64,000 nt of DNA from a bacterium (GTDB lineage Bacteria > Hydrothermota > UBA3072 > JAPDKE01). This document shows positions 41,981 to 52,431 of this stretch, in pieces (within the stretch, counting starts at the first letter, position 1; each line of letters starts with the position of its first letter). Below the pieces are notes generated by a model. That model was not told where the DNA came from and made no database searches. It was given only the letters and a program-made list of their open reading frames with translations. Location of the stretch: NCBI GenBank assembly GCA_029258725.1, contig JAPDKE010000007.1, positions 1 to 64,000 of the forward strand, given 5' to 3'. A program made the translations under genes and the position numbers.

Positions 41981-43651
41981 ATGGCAAAAAGACTTGGGGA
42001 CTTGCTTGTTGAAAAGGGACTTGTAACCAGAAGGGAGATAGCCCTTGCCCTTGAGGAACAGAGGAAGAGTGGGGGAAGGCTTGGTTCAATCCTGGTGAAA
42101 CTCGGATTTGTTACCGACCAGGACATAACAAGGGTTCTGAGTGAACAGTATGGGGTTCCACCGGTTGACCTCACAAACTATCCAGTGGATGAAACCGCAC
42201 TGAAACTCATTCCACCCCATGTTGCGGAGAGATTGCTCATATTCCCATTAAAGAGAGAGGGGAAGATTCTTCACCTTGCCATGGCAAATCCTGCTGATAT
42301 CTACGTGATAGACGACATAAAATTCGGGACGGGATTTGATGTGAAACCCTATGTTGCATCCGAGCACATGATACTCAAGGCGATAGAGAGATACTACGGA
42401 GTTGGTGGAAAGATGGCTGAGGTTCTGAAGGAGATGGAGGAGGAAGAGGAAAAACTTGAGGTTATAGAGGAGGAGAAGGAGGAGATCATAACCGATGTTG
42501 AGGCAGCCCCTGTTGTGAAACTTGTCAATTCAATGATAACAGAGGCTGTGAGAAGGGGTGCGAGTGATATTCACATAGAGCCTTACAAGAAGGTTTTGAG
42601 GGTGAGGTTCAGGATAGATGGAGTTCTGCACGAGGCAATGTCTCCCCAGTACATATTCGGTCCTGCAATTGTTTCCAGGATAAAACTCATGGCAAAACTT
42701 GACATTGCAAACAAACGCCTTCCCCAGGACGGGCACATAAACATGAAGGTTGGGAATGAGGAGGTTGACCTGAGAGTATCAACCCTCCCGACAACCCACG
42801 GGGAGAAGGTTGTTATACGAATTGCGAGAAAGACCGGATTGAGGTATGAACTTGAGGACCTGGGGCTTGAGGGAGATGCATTGAGGCACTTTAAGGAGGC
42901 ACTTGAAAAGCCAAATGGAATAATTCTGGTAACAGGACCAACGGGAAGTGGAAAGACCGTTACCCTTTACTCCGCCCTCCACAAACTCAACACCCCTGAT
43001 GTGAACATCATGACCGCAGAGGACCCCGTTGAATACGACCTCATGGGAATAAATCAGGTGAACATAAGGGATGAGATAGGTCTGACATTCGCAACCGCAC
43101 TCAGGGCATTCTTGAGGCAGGACCCGGATATAATAATGGTTGGAGAGATAAGAGATAAAGAAACAGCAGAGATAGCAATAAGGGCTGCACTCACAGGACA
43201 CCTGGTCCTCTCAACCCTTCACACAAACGACACCGCAGCCACCATCTCCCGACTCACGGACATGGGAATAGCACCCTACTTAATTGCATCATCTCTTATC
43301 CTTGTTGAGGCACAGAGACTTGTGAGGAGAATATGCCCGAAGTGCAGGGTTCCCTACAAACCCTCCGAGGATGAACTTGCAATATTCGGGCTTTCAGGAG
43401 ACCACACCTTTTACAGGGGTGAGGGATGCCTTGAATGCGGGAATACAGGATACAAGGGAAGGATAGGGATATTTGAGGTGATGCCCATAACACCCCGGAT
43501 AAGAAGGATGATAATTGAGGAGAGACCGGTTGATGAGATAAGGGAGGCTGCAAGGGAGGAGGGAATGAGGACCCTGAGGGAGGATGGGGTGGCGAAGGCA
43601 CTGAGGGGAATAACAACCCTTGAGGAAGTTCTTGAGGCAACGGCAATGTAA
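41981..43651 (+). CDS. Type II secretion / type IV pilus assembly ATPase (GspE/PilB)
   Basis: A 556-residue hexameric ATPase. Two MshEN/GspE N-terminal domains (about residues 1-145) are followed by a short Glu-rich linker, the ATPase core with Walker A GPTGSGKTVTLYSAL, the Asp box and Walker B IIMVGEIRD, and the His box LSTLHTND. A zinc-binding tetracysteine motif follows (CPKC, CLEC). It drives pilin or pseudopilin assembly. No other pilus gene is adjacent; it lies between lepB (9 bases) and rsmE. Confidence 0.93.
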   Translation: MAKRLGDLLVEKGLVTRREIALALEEQRKSGGRLGSILVKLGFVTDQDITRVLSEQYGVPPVDLTNYPVDETALKLIPPHVAERLLIFPLKREGKILHLAMANPADIYVIDDIKFGTGFDVKPYVASEHMILKAIERYYGVGGKMAEVLKEMEEEEEKLEVIEEEKEEIITDVEAAPVVKLVNSMITEAVRRGASDIHIEPYKKVLRVRFRIDGVLHEAMSPQYIFGPAIVSRIKLMAKLDIANKRLPQDGHINMKVGNEEVDLRVSTLPTTHGEKVVIRIARKTGLRYELEDLGLEGDALRHFKEALEKPNGIILVTGPTGSGKTVTLYSALHKLNTPDVNIMTAEDPVEYDLMGINQVNIRDEIGLTFATALRAFLRQDPDIIMVGEIRDKETAEIAIRAALTGHLVLSTLHTNDTAATISRLTDMGIAPYLIASSLILVEAQRLVRRICPKCRVPYKPSEDELAIFGLSGDHTFYRGEGCLECGNTGYKGRIGIFEVMPITPRIRRMIIEERPVDEIREAAREEGMRTLREDGVAKALRGITTLEEVLEATAM

Positions 43652-43652
43652 A

Positions 43653-44318
43653 ATGCACTGGTTCTGTGGAAAGGTTGTAAGGGGAAAGGTCATACTTTCA
43701 GAGGAGGAACTCAGGCACGAGAAGGTGAGGAGGATAAGGGAGGGGGAGCGTGCGTGCATAACCGATGGTGAGGGGAGGGTGTGGCTGGTTGAAAGAAAGA
43801 AAAGGGACTGGGAGGTTCTTGAGGAGGAGTATTATCCACCCCCACCTCCTTTGTACCTTGCCATCCCCCTCATAAAGCCCCAGCGAATTGAATGGGCGAT
43901 TGAAAAGGGAACCGAACTCGGGGTTCGGGAGTTCTTGCTGTTTGAGCCCATAAGAGGTGTGGGAAGGAGCGGGAAAGAGGAGAGGTGGAGGAGGATAATA
44001 AAAGAGGCGGCAAAGCAGGCTCATAATCCACACTTCCCCGAAATTTCCTTCTATTCCTCACTTGAAGAGGTTCTGGATGCAGGGAAGGGGGAAGTTGTGG
44101 TTTACGGGAAGGAAAGAGGTGAAAAATTCCCTGAGGGTGAGAGTTTTCTCATAGTTGTTGGGCCCGAGGGAGGGTTTGAACTTGAGGAGGAAAGACTGCT
44201 TGTAAAGAGGAAAGCAGTTCCCGTATCCTGTGGATGGAATACGTTGAGGACAGAAACAGCAGCCATTGCACTTCTATCCATAGCAGTTCATAACCTCAAA
44301 CATAAGGAGGAGCCATGA
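43653..44318 (+). CDS. rsmE: 16S rRNA m3U1498 methyltransferase (RsmE)
   Basis: A 221-residue SPOUT methyltransferase that modifies U1498 of 16S rRNA. The N-terminal PUA-like domain includes RHEKVRRIREGE. The SPOUT core has KGTELGVREFLLFEP, AAKQAHNPHFPE (usually EQ.GR here), VVGPEGGFELEEE and the knot segment LRTETAAIALLS. ATG 43653 lies directly after the pilB-like stop. The end overlaps the next start by 4 bases. Confidence 0.9.
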   Translation: MHWFCGKVVRGKVILSEEELRHEKVRRIREGERACITDGEGRVWLVERKKRDWEVLEEEYYPPPPPLYLAIPLIKPQRIEWAIEKGTELGVREFLLFEPIRGVGRSGKEERWRRIIKEAAKQAHNPHFPEISFYSSLEEVLDAGKGEVVVYGKERGEKFPEGESFLIVVGPEGGFELEEERLLVKRKAVPVSCGWNTLRTETAAIALLSIAVHNLKHKEEP

Positions 44319-46336
44319 GTATTTTCATGCTTTTCCCTCTTTTGCTTCTTGGAGATGGTCACATAATACCCATCCCTCCAAGACCACCGGGACCAAAGCC
44401 CCTTTACATTGACATAAAATCCCAGCATGCCGAGGTCAAGATAGTTGAAGGGGTTGCAGCCGTTGAGATAGAGGAGGTCTTTTACAATCCCCATGAAATG
44501 AGGATTGAGGGAGAATACATATTCCCCATCCCTGAGGGGGCTTCCCTTTCTGATTTTTCCATGTGGGTGAATGGAAAAGAGGTTAAGGGAGAGATTTTGA
44601 GAAGTGATGAGGCAAGGAGGAGGTATCTTGAGATTGTGAGGAGGAGAAGAGACCCTGCACTGCTTGAATACTACAACCGTGATATGTTCAGGTGCAGGAT
44701 ATTCCCGATAGAACCGCACGGAGAGGTCAGGGTAAAGATAGGGTATGAGCAGGTTCTGAAAAAGAAGGGGGATATGTATGAATTCAGATACCCGTTGAAG
44801 ATAAACTCCTTAACAGAACATCCCATGGAGAGTTTCTCCCTGCACGCAGCCATCGAGGCGTCCTGGGATATAAAGAATGTATTCTCTCCCACCCATTCCA
44901 TAGATGTTGTTCCAAAAGATAAGAATAAGGTTGAGGTTGCAATAGAGGAAAATAACATAAGGCCGAACTCAGATGTGATTTTCTACTACTCCGCATCCAG
45001 GGAAGAGTTTGACATGAGCCTCCTTACATACCGGAAGGGAAAAGATGGATACTTTCTCCTTTCGCTTTCAGGTGGATACATAAGTGAGGATAAGGAAAAC
45101 AAGGCAATTATATTTGTGCTTGACCGCTCCGGAAGCATGAGGGGAAGGAAGATAGAGCAGGCAAAGGAGGCACTTGAGTTCATGGTGAATTCGCTCAACA
45201 AGGGGGATGAGTTTGCAATAATAACTTTCTCAACCGATGTTGAGGTTCTTGGAGATGGACTTATGGGATGGAGGGATAGAGAAAGGGCTTTATCCGGGAT
45301 AAGGGATATAAATGCAGGAGGAGGAACAAACATAGAGGGTGCTTTGCTAAGGGCAGCAGAACTTGCAAATAAGGTTGAAAAACTGCCTGTTTATGTTGTC
45401 TTCCTCACGGATGGTGAACCAACGGTGGGAGAGAGGAATCCTGAAAGACTGAAGGATAAGATTAAAAAAGAATGGGAAAATGGAAGATTGTTTGTCTTCG
45501 GGGTTGGATACGATGTGAATACAGAACTTCTGGAGTTACTTACGGGAGAGTTCCGTGGAAGGGGTGAGTATGTTACCCCGGATGAGGACCTTGAGATAGT
45601 TCTTTCCTCCTTCTTCTCAAGCATCCAGACCCCTGTACTTACCGATGTTGAGATAGATTATGGGAAGATTAAGGTAAAGAAGGTCCATCCTGAACAGCCG
45701 GGAGACCTTTTTGCAGGAAGTTCAATAACCATAGCGGGAATGTATGAAAATCCGGGGAAAACCACAATCACAGTCAAGGGAAAGAGGAAGGGGAGGGAGG
45801 TTGTTTACGAGGAGAGGTTTGAATTTCCTGGAGAGAGCGAGGAGTATGCATTTGTTCCCAGGGTGTGGGCGAGGAGGAGGATAGGATACCTTCTTTCACA
45901 GATAAAGAGATATGGAGAGAGCAGGGAACTCGTGGACGAGGTAACAGAACTTGGAAAGAGATTCGGCATTGTTACTCCATACACCTCATACCTTATAACG
46001 GATGAGGAGGAGAGAAGACTTTATGCACCGGGTGTGTTCAGGGCTGAAAAGGGAGAGGGGGCTGTCAGGATAATGAAGGATGTAGCCTTTGCGAAGAGGG
46101 CGATTACAGGGACCCCGCAGAGGAGAGAGGTAAAGGTTATAGGAGAAAAGACATTTTACATGAAGGGAGAGGTGTGGGTTGATACCGAATACAAAGAGGG
46201 AATGAAGGAGAAGCGGATAGAACTGTGGAGCAGGGAATACGAGAAATTTATGGAAAGCCATCCCGAACTTGTCCCCTATCTTGCACTCGGCAAGGTAATA
46301 GTTGTATGGAAGGGGGTTGCATACAGGTTTGAGTAA
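44315..46336 (+). CDS. Exported VIT and von Willebrand factor A domain protein
   Basis: A 673-residue protein with an N-terminal signal (MSIFMLFPLLLLGDG). A VIT domain covers about residues 25-150 (VAAVEIEEVFYNPHEMRIEGEYIFPIPEGA). The VWA domain (about 265-430) has an intact MIDAS motif FVLDRSGSMRG plus the T and D of the metal site. The C-terminal 230 residues resemble the inter-alpha-trypsin-inhibitor type extension. Such proteins bind other proteins at the cell surface. It is the last gene of the lepA operon; the role is unknown. Confidence 0.87.
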   Translation: MSIFMLFPLLLLGDGHIIPIPPRPPGPKPLYIDIKSQHAEVKIVEGVAAVEIEEVFYNPHEMRIEGEYIFPIPEGASLSDFSMWVNGKEVKGEILRSDEARRRYLEIVRRRRDPALLEYYNRDMFRCRIFPIEPHGEVRVKIGYEQVLKKKGDMYEFRYPLKINSLTEHPMESFSLHAAIEASWDIKNVFSPTHSIDVVPKDKNKVEVAIEENNIRPNSDVIFYYSASREEFDMSLLTYRKGKDGYFLLSLSGGYISEDKENKAIIFVLDRSGSMRGRKIEQAKEALEFMVNSLNKGDEFAIITFSTDVEVLGDGLMGWRDRERALSGIRDINAGGGTNIEGALLRAAELANKVEKLPVYVVFLTDGEPTVGERNPERLKDKIKKEWENGRLFVFGVGYDVNTELLELLTGEFRGRGEYVTPDEDLEIVLSSFFSSIQTPVLTDVEIDYGKIKVKKVHPEQPGDLFAGSSITIAGMYENPGKTTITVKGKRKGREVVYEERFEFPGESEEYAFVPRVWARRRIGYLLSQIKRYGESRELVDEVTELGKRFGIVTPYTSYLITDEEERRLYAPGVFRAEKGEGAVRIMKDVAFAKRAITGTPQRREVKVIGEKTFYMKGEVWVDTEYKEGMKEKRIELWSREYEKFMESHPELVPYLALGKVIVVWKGVAYRFE

Positions 46337-46381
46337 AAGGTTTTGAACTTTACATAAGATTTCAAAGAAAGGAGGAAGGCC

Positions 46382-48749
46382 ATGCTATGGATGTTATCTT
46401 TTTTTTATCTTCATTTCTGGCAATCCTCCCGTAAAAAAACTCACCCTGGAAGACCTTAAAGGGAAAACCCTTCAGGACCTTTACCTCATGCGGAATGAGA
46501 TATATGCAAGGCATGGAAGACCTTTCAAAACCTATGAACTGTTTGCATATTTCATGGGAAAGGAATGGTATAAACCCAGGAAAGATTACAGCGATAGGGA
46601 ACTTTCTCCGGTTGAGATTCACAATGCAAAACTCATTCTCGAAAAGGAAAGGGAACTTTTAAAGCATAACTATATAATGAAGGACGGGAGGAAGGTGATA
46701 AATTTTGATAATGTTATAAACCGGTTCCAGTTCCCTGAATTCACTGAGGAGGAGATAGAGAAACTTTCCAGGAATGGTTTTCTTGTTGTTCCATCAAAAT
46801 ACAAACAGCTCTTTCATATTTACGAAAACAACGACTATCTTGGTATAGCAAGTTTTATAACCACCGATGCCGTGCTTCAACTTTACCATCTCTTCTTTGA
46901 CCGCACATTAATGGAGATAGAAGAAAAACATCTATTCAATCTCCTTCGGCGTCTCACAGATTACCTTATTGATGAAACCTGGACGATTTATTCCTCCTCT
47001 CACGATTCAATGATAAAAAAAGCGGCCCTGAGAAACCTCGCCTATTTTTATGTTCCTGTGTATTATCTTTATGGAAGGGATAGGGGTGCGGTGAGTTCCG
47101 AGGTGTGGGATGTGGTGGAAAAAGAGATCGAAAACTGTGAAGCGCATCAGGGGTTTGCATATCCTCCAATTCTTTCCCCCACCCGATACACGGTTGATTA
47201 CAGCCAGTTCATTCCCAGGGGACACTATACCAGAAATGATACCCTCAAGAACTACTTCATGGCAATGATGTGGTATGGAATCTATGCACTTCATCCGGAT
47301 GTGGATATAGAACTCATCCAGGCCCTTCTCATAACCCATGTTCTTTATAATTTTCTGGTGGAAGAAAAGCCCCTTATATCCCTGTGGAGGAAGATTTATG
47401 AAATTACAGCATTTTATGTGGGATTTTCAGACGACATTGGGCCTGAGGAGTTCCGGGTGGTGATGGAGAGGGTGTTTGGCAAAGAGCCGGATATAAGTGA
47501 ATTTTCTGACAGGGAAAAACTCAAGCAGGTGAGAAAACTGCTCCTCAAGATTTTTAACGAGAAAACAAAGATAAGGCAGATAGTTGGTGGAGTTCCTCAG
47601 GGAATGGAGTTCAGGTTCATGGGACAGAGATATATTCCTGATTCTGAGATAATGCAGAGGCTCGTTTGTTCCCGTAAAAGATACTTTCCAAAGGGACTTG
47701 ATGTTATGGCAGTTCTGGGGAGCAGGATAGCAAAAGAACTCATGCTTGAGAGGTACAAAGATGACTGGAAGGAATGGAAGGAGTATCCAGAGAGACTTAA
47801 CGAACTCATAGAGGAGTTTAAAAAACTCACAGAGGAGGACTGGAAGAAAAATCTTTATCTCTCCTGGCTCTGGTGTCTCAAGTCGTTGCTTGAACTGAAT
47901 AAGAAGCATAAATATCCCTTCTTTATGCAGAATGATGCATGGCTTACAAAAAGTCTCAATACTTCGCTTGCAAGCTGGGCAGAACTCAGACATGATGCAA
48001 TTCTTTATGCCAAGCCTTCGGGCTGTGCTGAGTGTGGTGGGGGTGTGGAGAGAAAATGGGAATGGGTTCCTGAGCCTCCAAAGGGATATGTGGAGCCAAA
48101 CGTTGAGTTCTATAAAAGGCTGAAGGAGTTGCTTGAGTTTACAGAGAAGGGGCTTGAGGAAAGAGGGTTTCTTGACCCTGAACAGAAGGAGATTTTTGAA
48201 AGATTTATTGAACTTGTTGTCTTTCTGGAAAGGGTTTCTCTTAAGGAATTGAAAGGGACTCCTCTTTCCATTGAGGAGTACGACCAGATAAGGAGGTTTG
48301 GCTCATTACTTGAGAACCTCACCCTTCAAATTTTCCGCACGCAATACTGGTCACTGGTGGAGGGGCCTGATAGAGAAATTCCGGTTATTGCAGATGTCCA
48401 TACCGGAGGTGGGGCAGGACAGCCACTTATGGCTCTTGAAGAAGCAGTGGGATATGCGTTTGAGATATACGTGGTGGTGGAGATAGATGGAAGACTCAAA
48501 CTCACAAGAGGTGCGGTCTTTTCATACTATGAATTCCTCTGGCCCATCAGTGACCGTCTTACCGATGAAAAATGGCAGGAGATGTTGAGGGAGGGGAAAG
48601 AGCCTCCCCTGCCTGACTGGATAGATGTGTACTTTTCTCCACAACCAAAGAAATTTTCAAAACCTGCCTATATTCCTCCTGCGGGGATAAGAGAAAAAAT
48701 GGGTAAAGGGTCAGGATGGGAACTCATCTACTATGAGACCGGGTGCTGA
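46382..48749 (+). CDS. DUF3160 exported protein with YARHG domain; frame broken by an 8-T run
   Basis: The main frame (from about 46407 to 48749) codes for YARHG (LMRNEIYARHGRPFKTYE) followed by the long DUF3160 domain. A start with GGAGGAAGG ribosome site and a typical signal peptide lies at 46382 but in another frame. The run of eight T at 46399-46406 joins them: read with one T fewer it gives MLWMLSFFIFISGNPPVKKL and continues in frame through the YARHG domain. The total would be about 788 residues. Either the T run is a sequencing or real frameshift, or transcriptional slippage restores it. DUF3160 function is not known. Confidence 0.85.
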
Positions 48750-48752
48750 AAG

Positions 48753-50321
48753 ATGATGCTTTTTCTTTTCGTTCTCCCCTCTTTCAGGGTTGAATTCTGT
48801 GCTGTGGGAGATGTTTTGCTGGATAGGGGTATAAGACCCCTTATAAAAAAACATGGGGTGGATTATCCCTTTTCCCGGGTTTCTGATGTTATAAGTAGAA
48901 ACGACCTTGCCTTCTGCAATCTTGAATGCCCCATTTGTACAGGTGGAGTTCCTCTTAACAAAAAATACTGCTTTCATGCGGATACATCCTTCATTTTTGG
49001 TTTAAAAAATGCAGGATTCAATGTTATTTCTGTTGCCAACAACCATACGATGGACCGGGGGAGGGAAGGCTTTGTTGAAACAGTGAGGTTATTGAAAAAA
49101 CACGGATTTTATCCTGTGGGTGAAGGAGAGAACCAGAAAGAGGCAAGAAAGCCTGTGATTGTGGAGTGTAATGGTCTTAGATTTGCATTTTTCGCATATG
49201 TGAATATGCTGCTTGAGGGTGTTACATATCTTGATGACAGGCCATCACCTGCCATGGGAAATCTTGAAGAAATGGAGAAGGAGATAAGAAAGATAAGGGA
49301 TGAGGTTGATTTTATTGTGGTTTCATTTCACTGGGGGATTGAGTATCAGGATTTTCCGACCATAAATCAGATAGAATACGCCCACCGGGCAATTGATGCG
49401 GGGGCGGACCTTGTTCTTGGTCATCATCCCCATGTTCTTCAGGGAATTGAATATTACAGAGAAAGACCCATAGTTTACAGCCTTGGAAACTTTGTTTTTG
49501 ACCAGCGCAAACTCGTGCAGAGGCAGAGTATGATATTTGGATGTGTATTTAAAAAAGGGAAGATAGATTCTGTTTATTTTATACCTGTTATCCTCAAAGG
49601 GTTCAGACCGGAAGTTGCAAAGGGAAAGGAAAGAGAGGAGATTGTTAAAAGGATGGAAAAGATTTGCAAGGGGTTCAATGTAAGATTTTTAAAGGAAAAA
49701 GAAAGGGTCCGGGTGGTGGACACGACAGGGAAAAATTCCTTTATAACTCCCATTTGCAGACTCAGATATAAGAAAGGAGAAATAATTGCCCTCCGGAAAA
49801 GAATTATTGTGAAGGATACATCGTCCCGGGTGATTGATTCCTTTCTGCTTGATACTCTGGAAGTCAAGGATTGCTGTGGACTTGCTGATTCACATGGAGT
49901 TCGCTTATATGGAATCCTTGGAAAGGAGAACGAATCGAGGGGAGAACGCATTGTGATATTTCCGGTATACGAGGGAAAAGTTTATGGACCCCTTCTGGAT
50001 GTTCACAGACTCAATCCCTGGAAGATAACCATAGCAGAAATAGATGGGGAGTATCCACCGGAGTTATGCGTGGGCGTGTGGAAAATGACAAGGTATGATA
50101 AAAGGTATGCAAACAGATTGTTTGTTTATAACATTTACGGAGACTATATTTACCCAAAATGGTTTGGTTCAAGATTCCATAAAGATTTCATAGATTTTGA
50201 GTTTTCCGATGTAAACGGAGATGGGGTGGACGAGTTGATATTGAAAGAAATATACGGAGATTCCATTGAAAAAGAAATTTATAAATGGGATACCTTTGGA
50301 TTTATCCCCTTTCATCCTTGA
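48753..50321 (+). CDS. CapA-type metallophosphatase-fold protein
   Basis: A 522-residue exported protein. Residues about 10-290 are a PGA-cap/CapA calcineurin-like domain: CAVGDVLLDRGI, VANNHTMDRGREG, VVSFHWGIEYQ, LGHHPHVLQGIEYY and YSLGNFVFDQ. In Bacillus CapA is a poly-gamma-glutamate synthesis component; many relatives are unlinked to PGA. The C-terminal 200 residues are a beta-rich extension with FSDVNGDGVDELIL, an FG-GAP/calcium-binding-like loop. It begins 3 bases after the DUF3160 gene; the ribosome site is weak. Confidence 0.85.
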   Translation: MMLFLFVLPSFRVEFCAVGDVLLDRGIRPLIKKHGVDYPFSRVSDVISRNDLAFCNLECPICTGGVPLNKKYCFHADTSFIFGLKNAGFNVISVANNHTMDRGREGFVETVRLLKKHGFYPVGEGENQKEARKPVIVECNGLRFAFFAYVNMLLEGVTYLDDRPSPAMGNLEEMEKEIRKIRDEVDFIVVSFHWGIEYQDFPTINQIEYAHRAIDAGADLVLGHHPHVLQGIEYYRERPIVYSLGNFVFDQRKLVQRQSMIFGCVFKKGKIDSVYFIPVILKGFRPEVAKGKEREEIVKRMEKICKGFNVRFLKEKERVRVVDTTGKNSFITPICRLRYKKGEIIALRKRIIVKDTSSRVIDSFLLDTLEVKDCCGLADSHGVRLYGILGKENESRGERIVIFPVYEGKVYGPLLDVHRLNPWKITIAEIDGEYPPELCVGVWKMTRYDKRYANRLFVYNIYGDYIYPKWFGSRFHKDFIDFEFSDVNGDGVDELILKEIYGDSIEKEIYKWDTFGFIPFHP

Positions 50322-50473
50322 TAAAACTTACCTAACATGAGCAATTTTTATAAGTAATTTTGTGTAACGGGATTGCTGTTCTCTGCTATGATCCCGATTA
50401 AAGAAATGAGAAAATGGATACGAGAGGGAGGAAATCGGTCATACCTTCAAGTTCTTGACATGTGCCCCATTTT

Positions 50474-52420
50474 TTACCACCTCCATTCATATAAACCCTT
50501 AAAATATATATTTTCTTCCTCGTTTTCTTTATCATAAACCAGATAAAGAGTGGACGAATTTGACAGTTTTATCTTTATCAGGGAATTCAGAACCTTCTCT
50601 TTCTCTTCCTCCAGAAAGTGTTGCTGATAGAACAATCTGATAGATAAAAAGGAAAAAATTTGGTATTCACACTTGAGAACCGATATCCATTCTTCCTCAG
50701 CATTGCCACCATAATCCACCTTGCTGTAATCCAGAGAGAGTGAAATATTTATATTTGAGGCAGGATGGAAAAAGATGGAAAGGTAAGGGTATTCCATTTT
50801 ACCCCCGTAAAAATCCCCTGCTGCAAATCCTCCTGCAAGAGAAACTCTATCCCCTATATCACAGAATATTCCACCATCGTAGAAATTGTTCTGAAAGTAA
50901 TCCTCACCGTATCTGTGCCCGAATCTGTTATTGTATAAATAAATCCCATAACTGTTATACCACACTATCTCCAGACTCCCCCTCCATCCATACAACACCC
51001 TTTCTCCATCATGGTTGCGCAGCCCGTTAAAAAGCATACTGGTTTTTATCATTAAGTCCCGCGAGGGATAGATTCTGTAACCTGCACTCAATACAGGGCC
51101 TTTTATATCGTTTCGGGAAACAAATCCCAGAATGGGATTGAAATTTATGGAATAGTCCTTATATCCGAGAGAAAGAGAAAAGCACCGGATAGCCTGGGAA
51201 AACCACACTTCAAGTGCGTTCGGAAACCCATCTATTGTGTCATTTTTTATCCAGGCATAGTTTAAGGACAGATTTGTATTTTTTAAAAGTGAAATCCTCA
51301 TATCCCCGGCATAGGAGATTTCACGCAAACTATTATCCCGGTAATCAATAACCATTCCACCAGCATCCAGAAATTTACACAGCACTCCGTACCCCTTAAT
51401 TCTCACTCCCTCTATCGTCTGGTGTAAAGAATCGTAGCGTGTAAAGAAAGAAACCGCCTTTATCTTTTTCAAATGAGTGGATAACTTTATCCCCTGATCA
51501 AAATCAACAATCCTCCTTGTGTAAAATACCGGGATATCCATATCAAAAGCGCCAAAGTCTTCAAGAAAGAAGGGTCTTTTTTCAGGAAGATGAATCTCTG
51601 TCTCTTTTGAAAGATTTATCTTATCCACATCTGGCTCAACCTGGCAGAAATCAGGTTTATATACACCCGAAATGCTGAACCTGGAGAAAAATATGGTCTT
51701 CACATCCACTCCACCTCTAAATGTTTTGTGTGAGGTGAGATATGAAATATAAGGGGCAATGAAAACCTTTATTTTTCTTCCCGGAGGATGGATTATTAAA
51801 TATCCAAACCTGGAAACACGATATCTATTTCTCTCAATCTCTATATCCGCCCAGCTATCAAGTTCGTCCCTCTTTTTGATATATCTGTAAAAATTTATTC
51901 TCCAGATTGTATCCCTGGCTGAATATTTGAAAAGCCGGAAAGGCAAACAGAACTCTGCATTCCATCCCTCTTTGTTTATCCTGGTCCTGCATTCCCATTC
52001 TCCATCCCACTCCTTACCTCCACCTGCCCCATCCTCGGTAAAATGGGCATCCCACATGGTTCCCTGAGGATTTACCATAAAAGAATAGGATTCTTTACTC
52101 TCACCAAAAGGACTGATTACCACCTCCACCCAGTCATCCAGTGAAAAATCGTGATCTCTCCGGACAGTGGAACTGATTATTTCATCTCTCTGATACACCC
52201 CGAAAAAGATATAAATGTTAAGGCTGTCGTAGACACAATAAACCTTTACACTTCCGGAGGGAATCTCACTATTCAGAGGTTTTATCTTCACAAAATCTGT
52301 TACACACTCATTGTAAACCTCGTCTCCATCAAATTTCCCATCAACAACAGGCACAACCTTTGAGAAATGTGGCTTTATACTTTTCACGGGAATAAAAAAA
52401 CAAAAGAAACAGCATCTCAC
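50474..52420 (-). CDS. CBM9-like / DUF5916 outer-membrane protein, second copy
   Basis: A 648-residue protein. Residues about 15-210 form a CBM9-like sandwich (PVVDGKFDGDEVYNE, IFFGVYQRDEIISSTVRRDHDFSLDDWVEVVI). The rest has alternating beta-strands ending in an aromatic residue (YEWRW), as in outer-membrane barrels. The ending HLPEKRPFFLED is typical of DUF5916 proteins. The start is GTG with AAGGAGGAAG. It is related to the gene before it and is the last gene of the operon. Role unknown. Confidence 0.8.
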   Translation of the reverse strand: MRCCFFCFFIPVKSIKPHFSKVVPVVDGKFDGDEVYNECVTDFVKIKPLNSEIPSGSVKVYCVYDSLNIYIFFGVYQRDEIISSTVRRDHDFSLDDWVEVVISPFGESKESYSFMVNPQGTMWDAHFTEDGAGGGKEWDGEWECRTRINKEGWNAEFCLPFRLFKYSARDTIWRINFYRYIKKRDELDSWADIEIERNRYRVSRFGYLIIHPPGRKIKVFIAPYISYLTSHKTFRGGVDVKTIFFSRFSISGVYKPDFCQVEPDVDKINLSKETEIHLPEKRPFFLEDFGAFDMDIPVFYTRRIVDFDQGIKLSTHLKKIKAVSFFTRYDSLHQTIEGVRIKGYGVLCKFLDAGGMVIDYRDNSLREISYAGDMRISLLKNTNLSLNYAWIKNDTIDGFPNALEVWFSQAIRCFSLSLGYKDYSINFNPILGFVSRNDIKGPVLSAGYRIYPSRDLMIKTSMLFNGLRNHDGERVLYGWRGSLEIVWYNSYGIYLYNNRFGHRYGEDYFQNNFYDGGIFCDIGDRVSLAGGFAAGDFYGGKMEYPYLSIFFHPASNINISLSLDYSKVDYGGNAEEEWISVLKCEYQIFSFLSIRLFYQQHFLEEEKEKVLNSLIKIKLSNSSTLYLVYDKENEEENIYFKGLYEWRW

Positions 52421-52431
52421 TTCCTCCTTTT

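Noticed and set aside
50388-50537. 49-codon plus-strand open frame starting at ATG 50388
   Set aside because: No promoter or ribosome site, and its second half overlaps the convergent DUF5916 gene. It could be a fragment of a lost gene.
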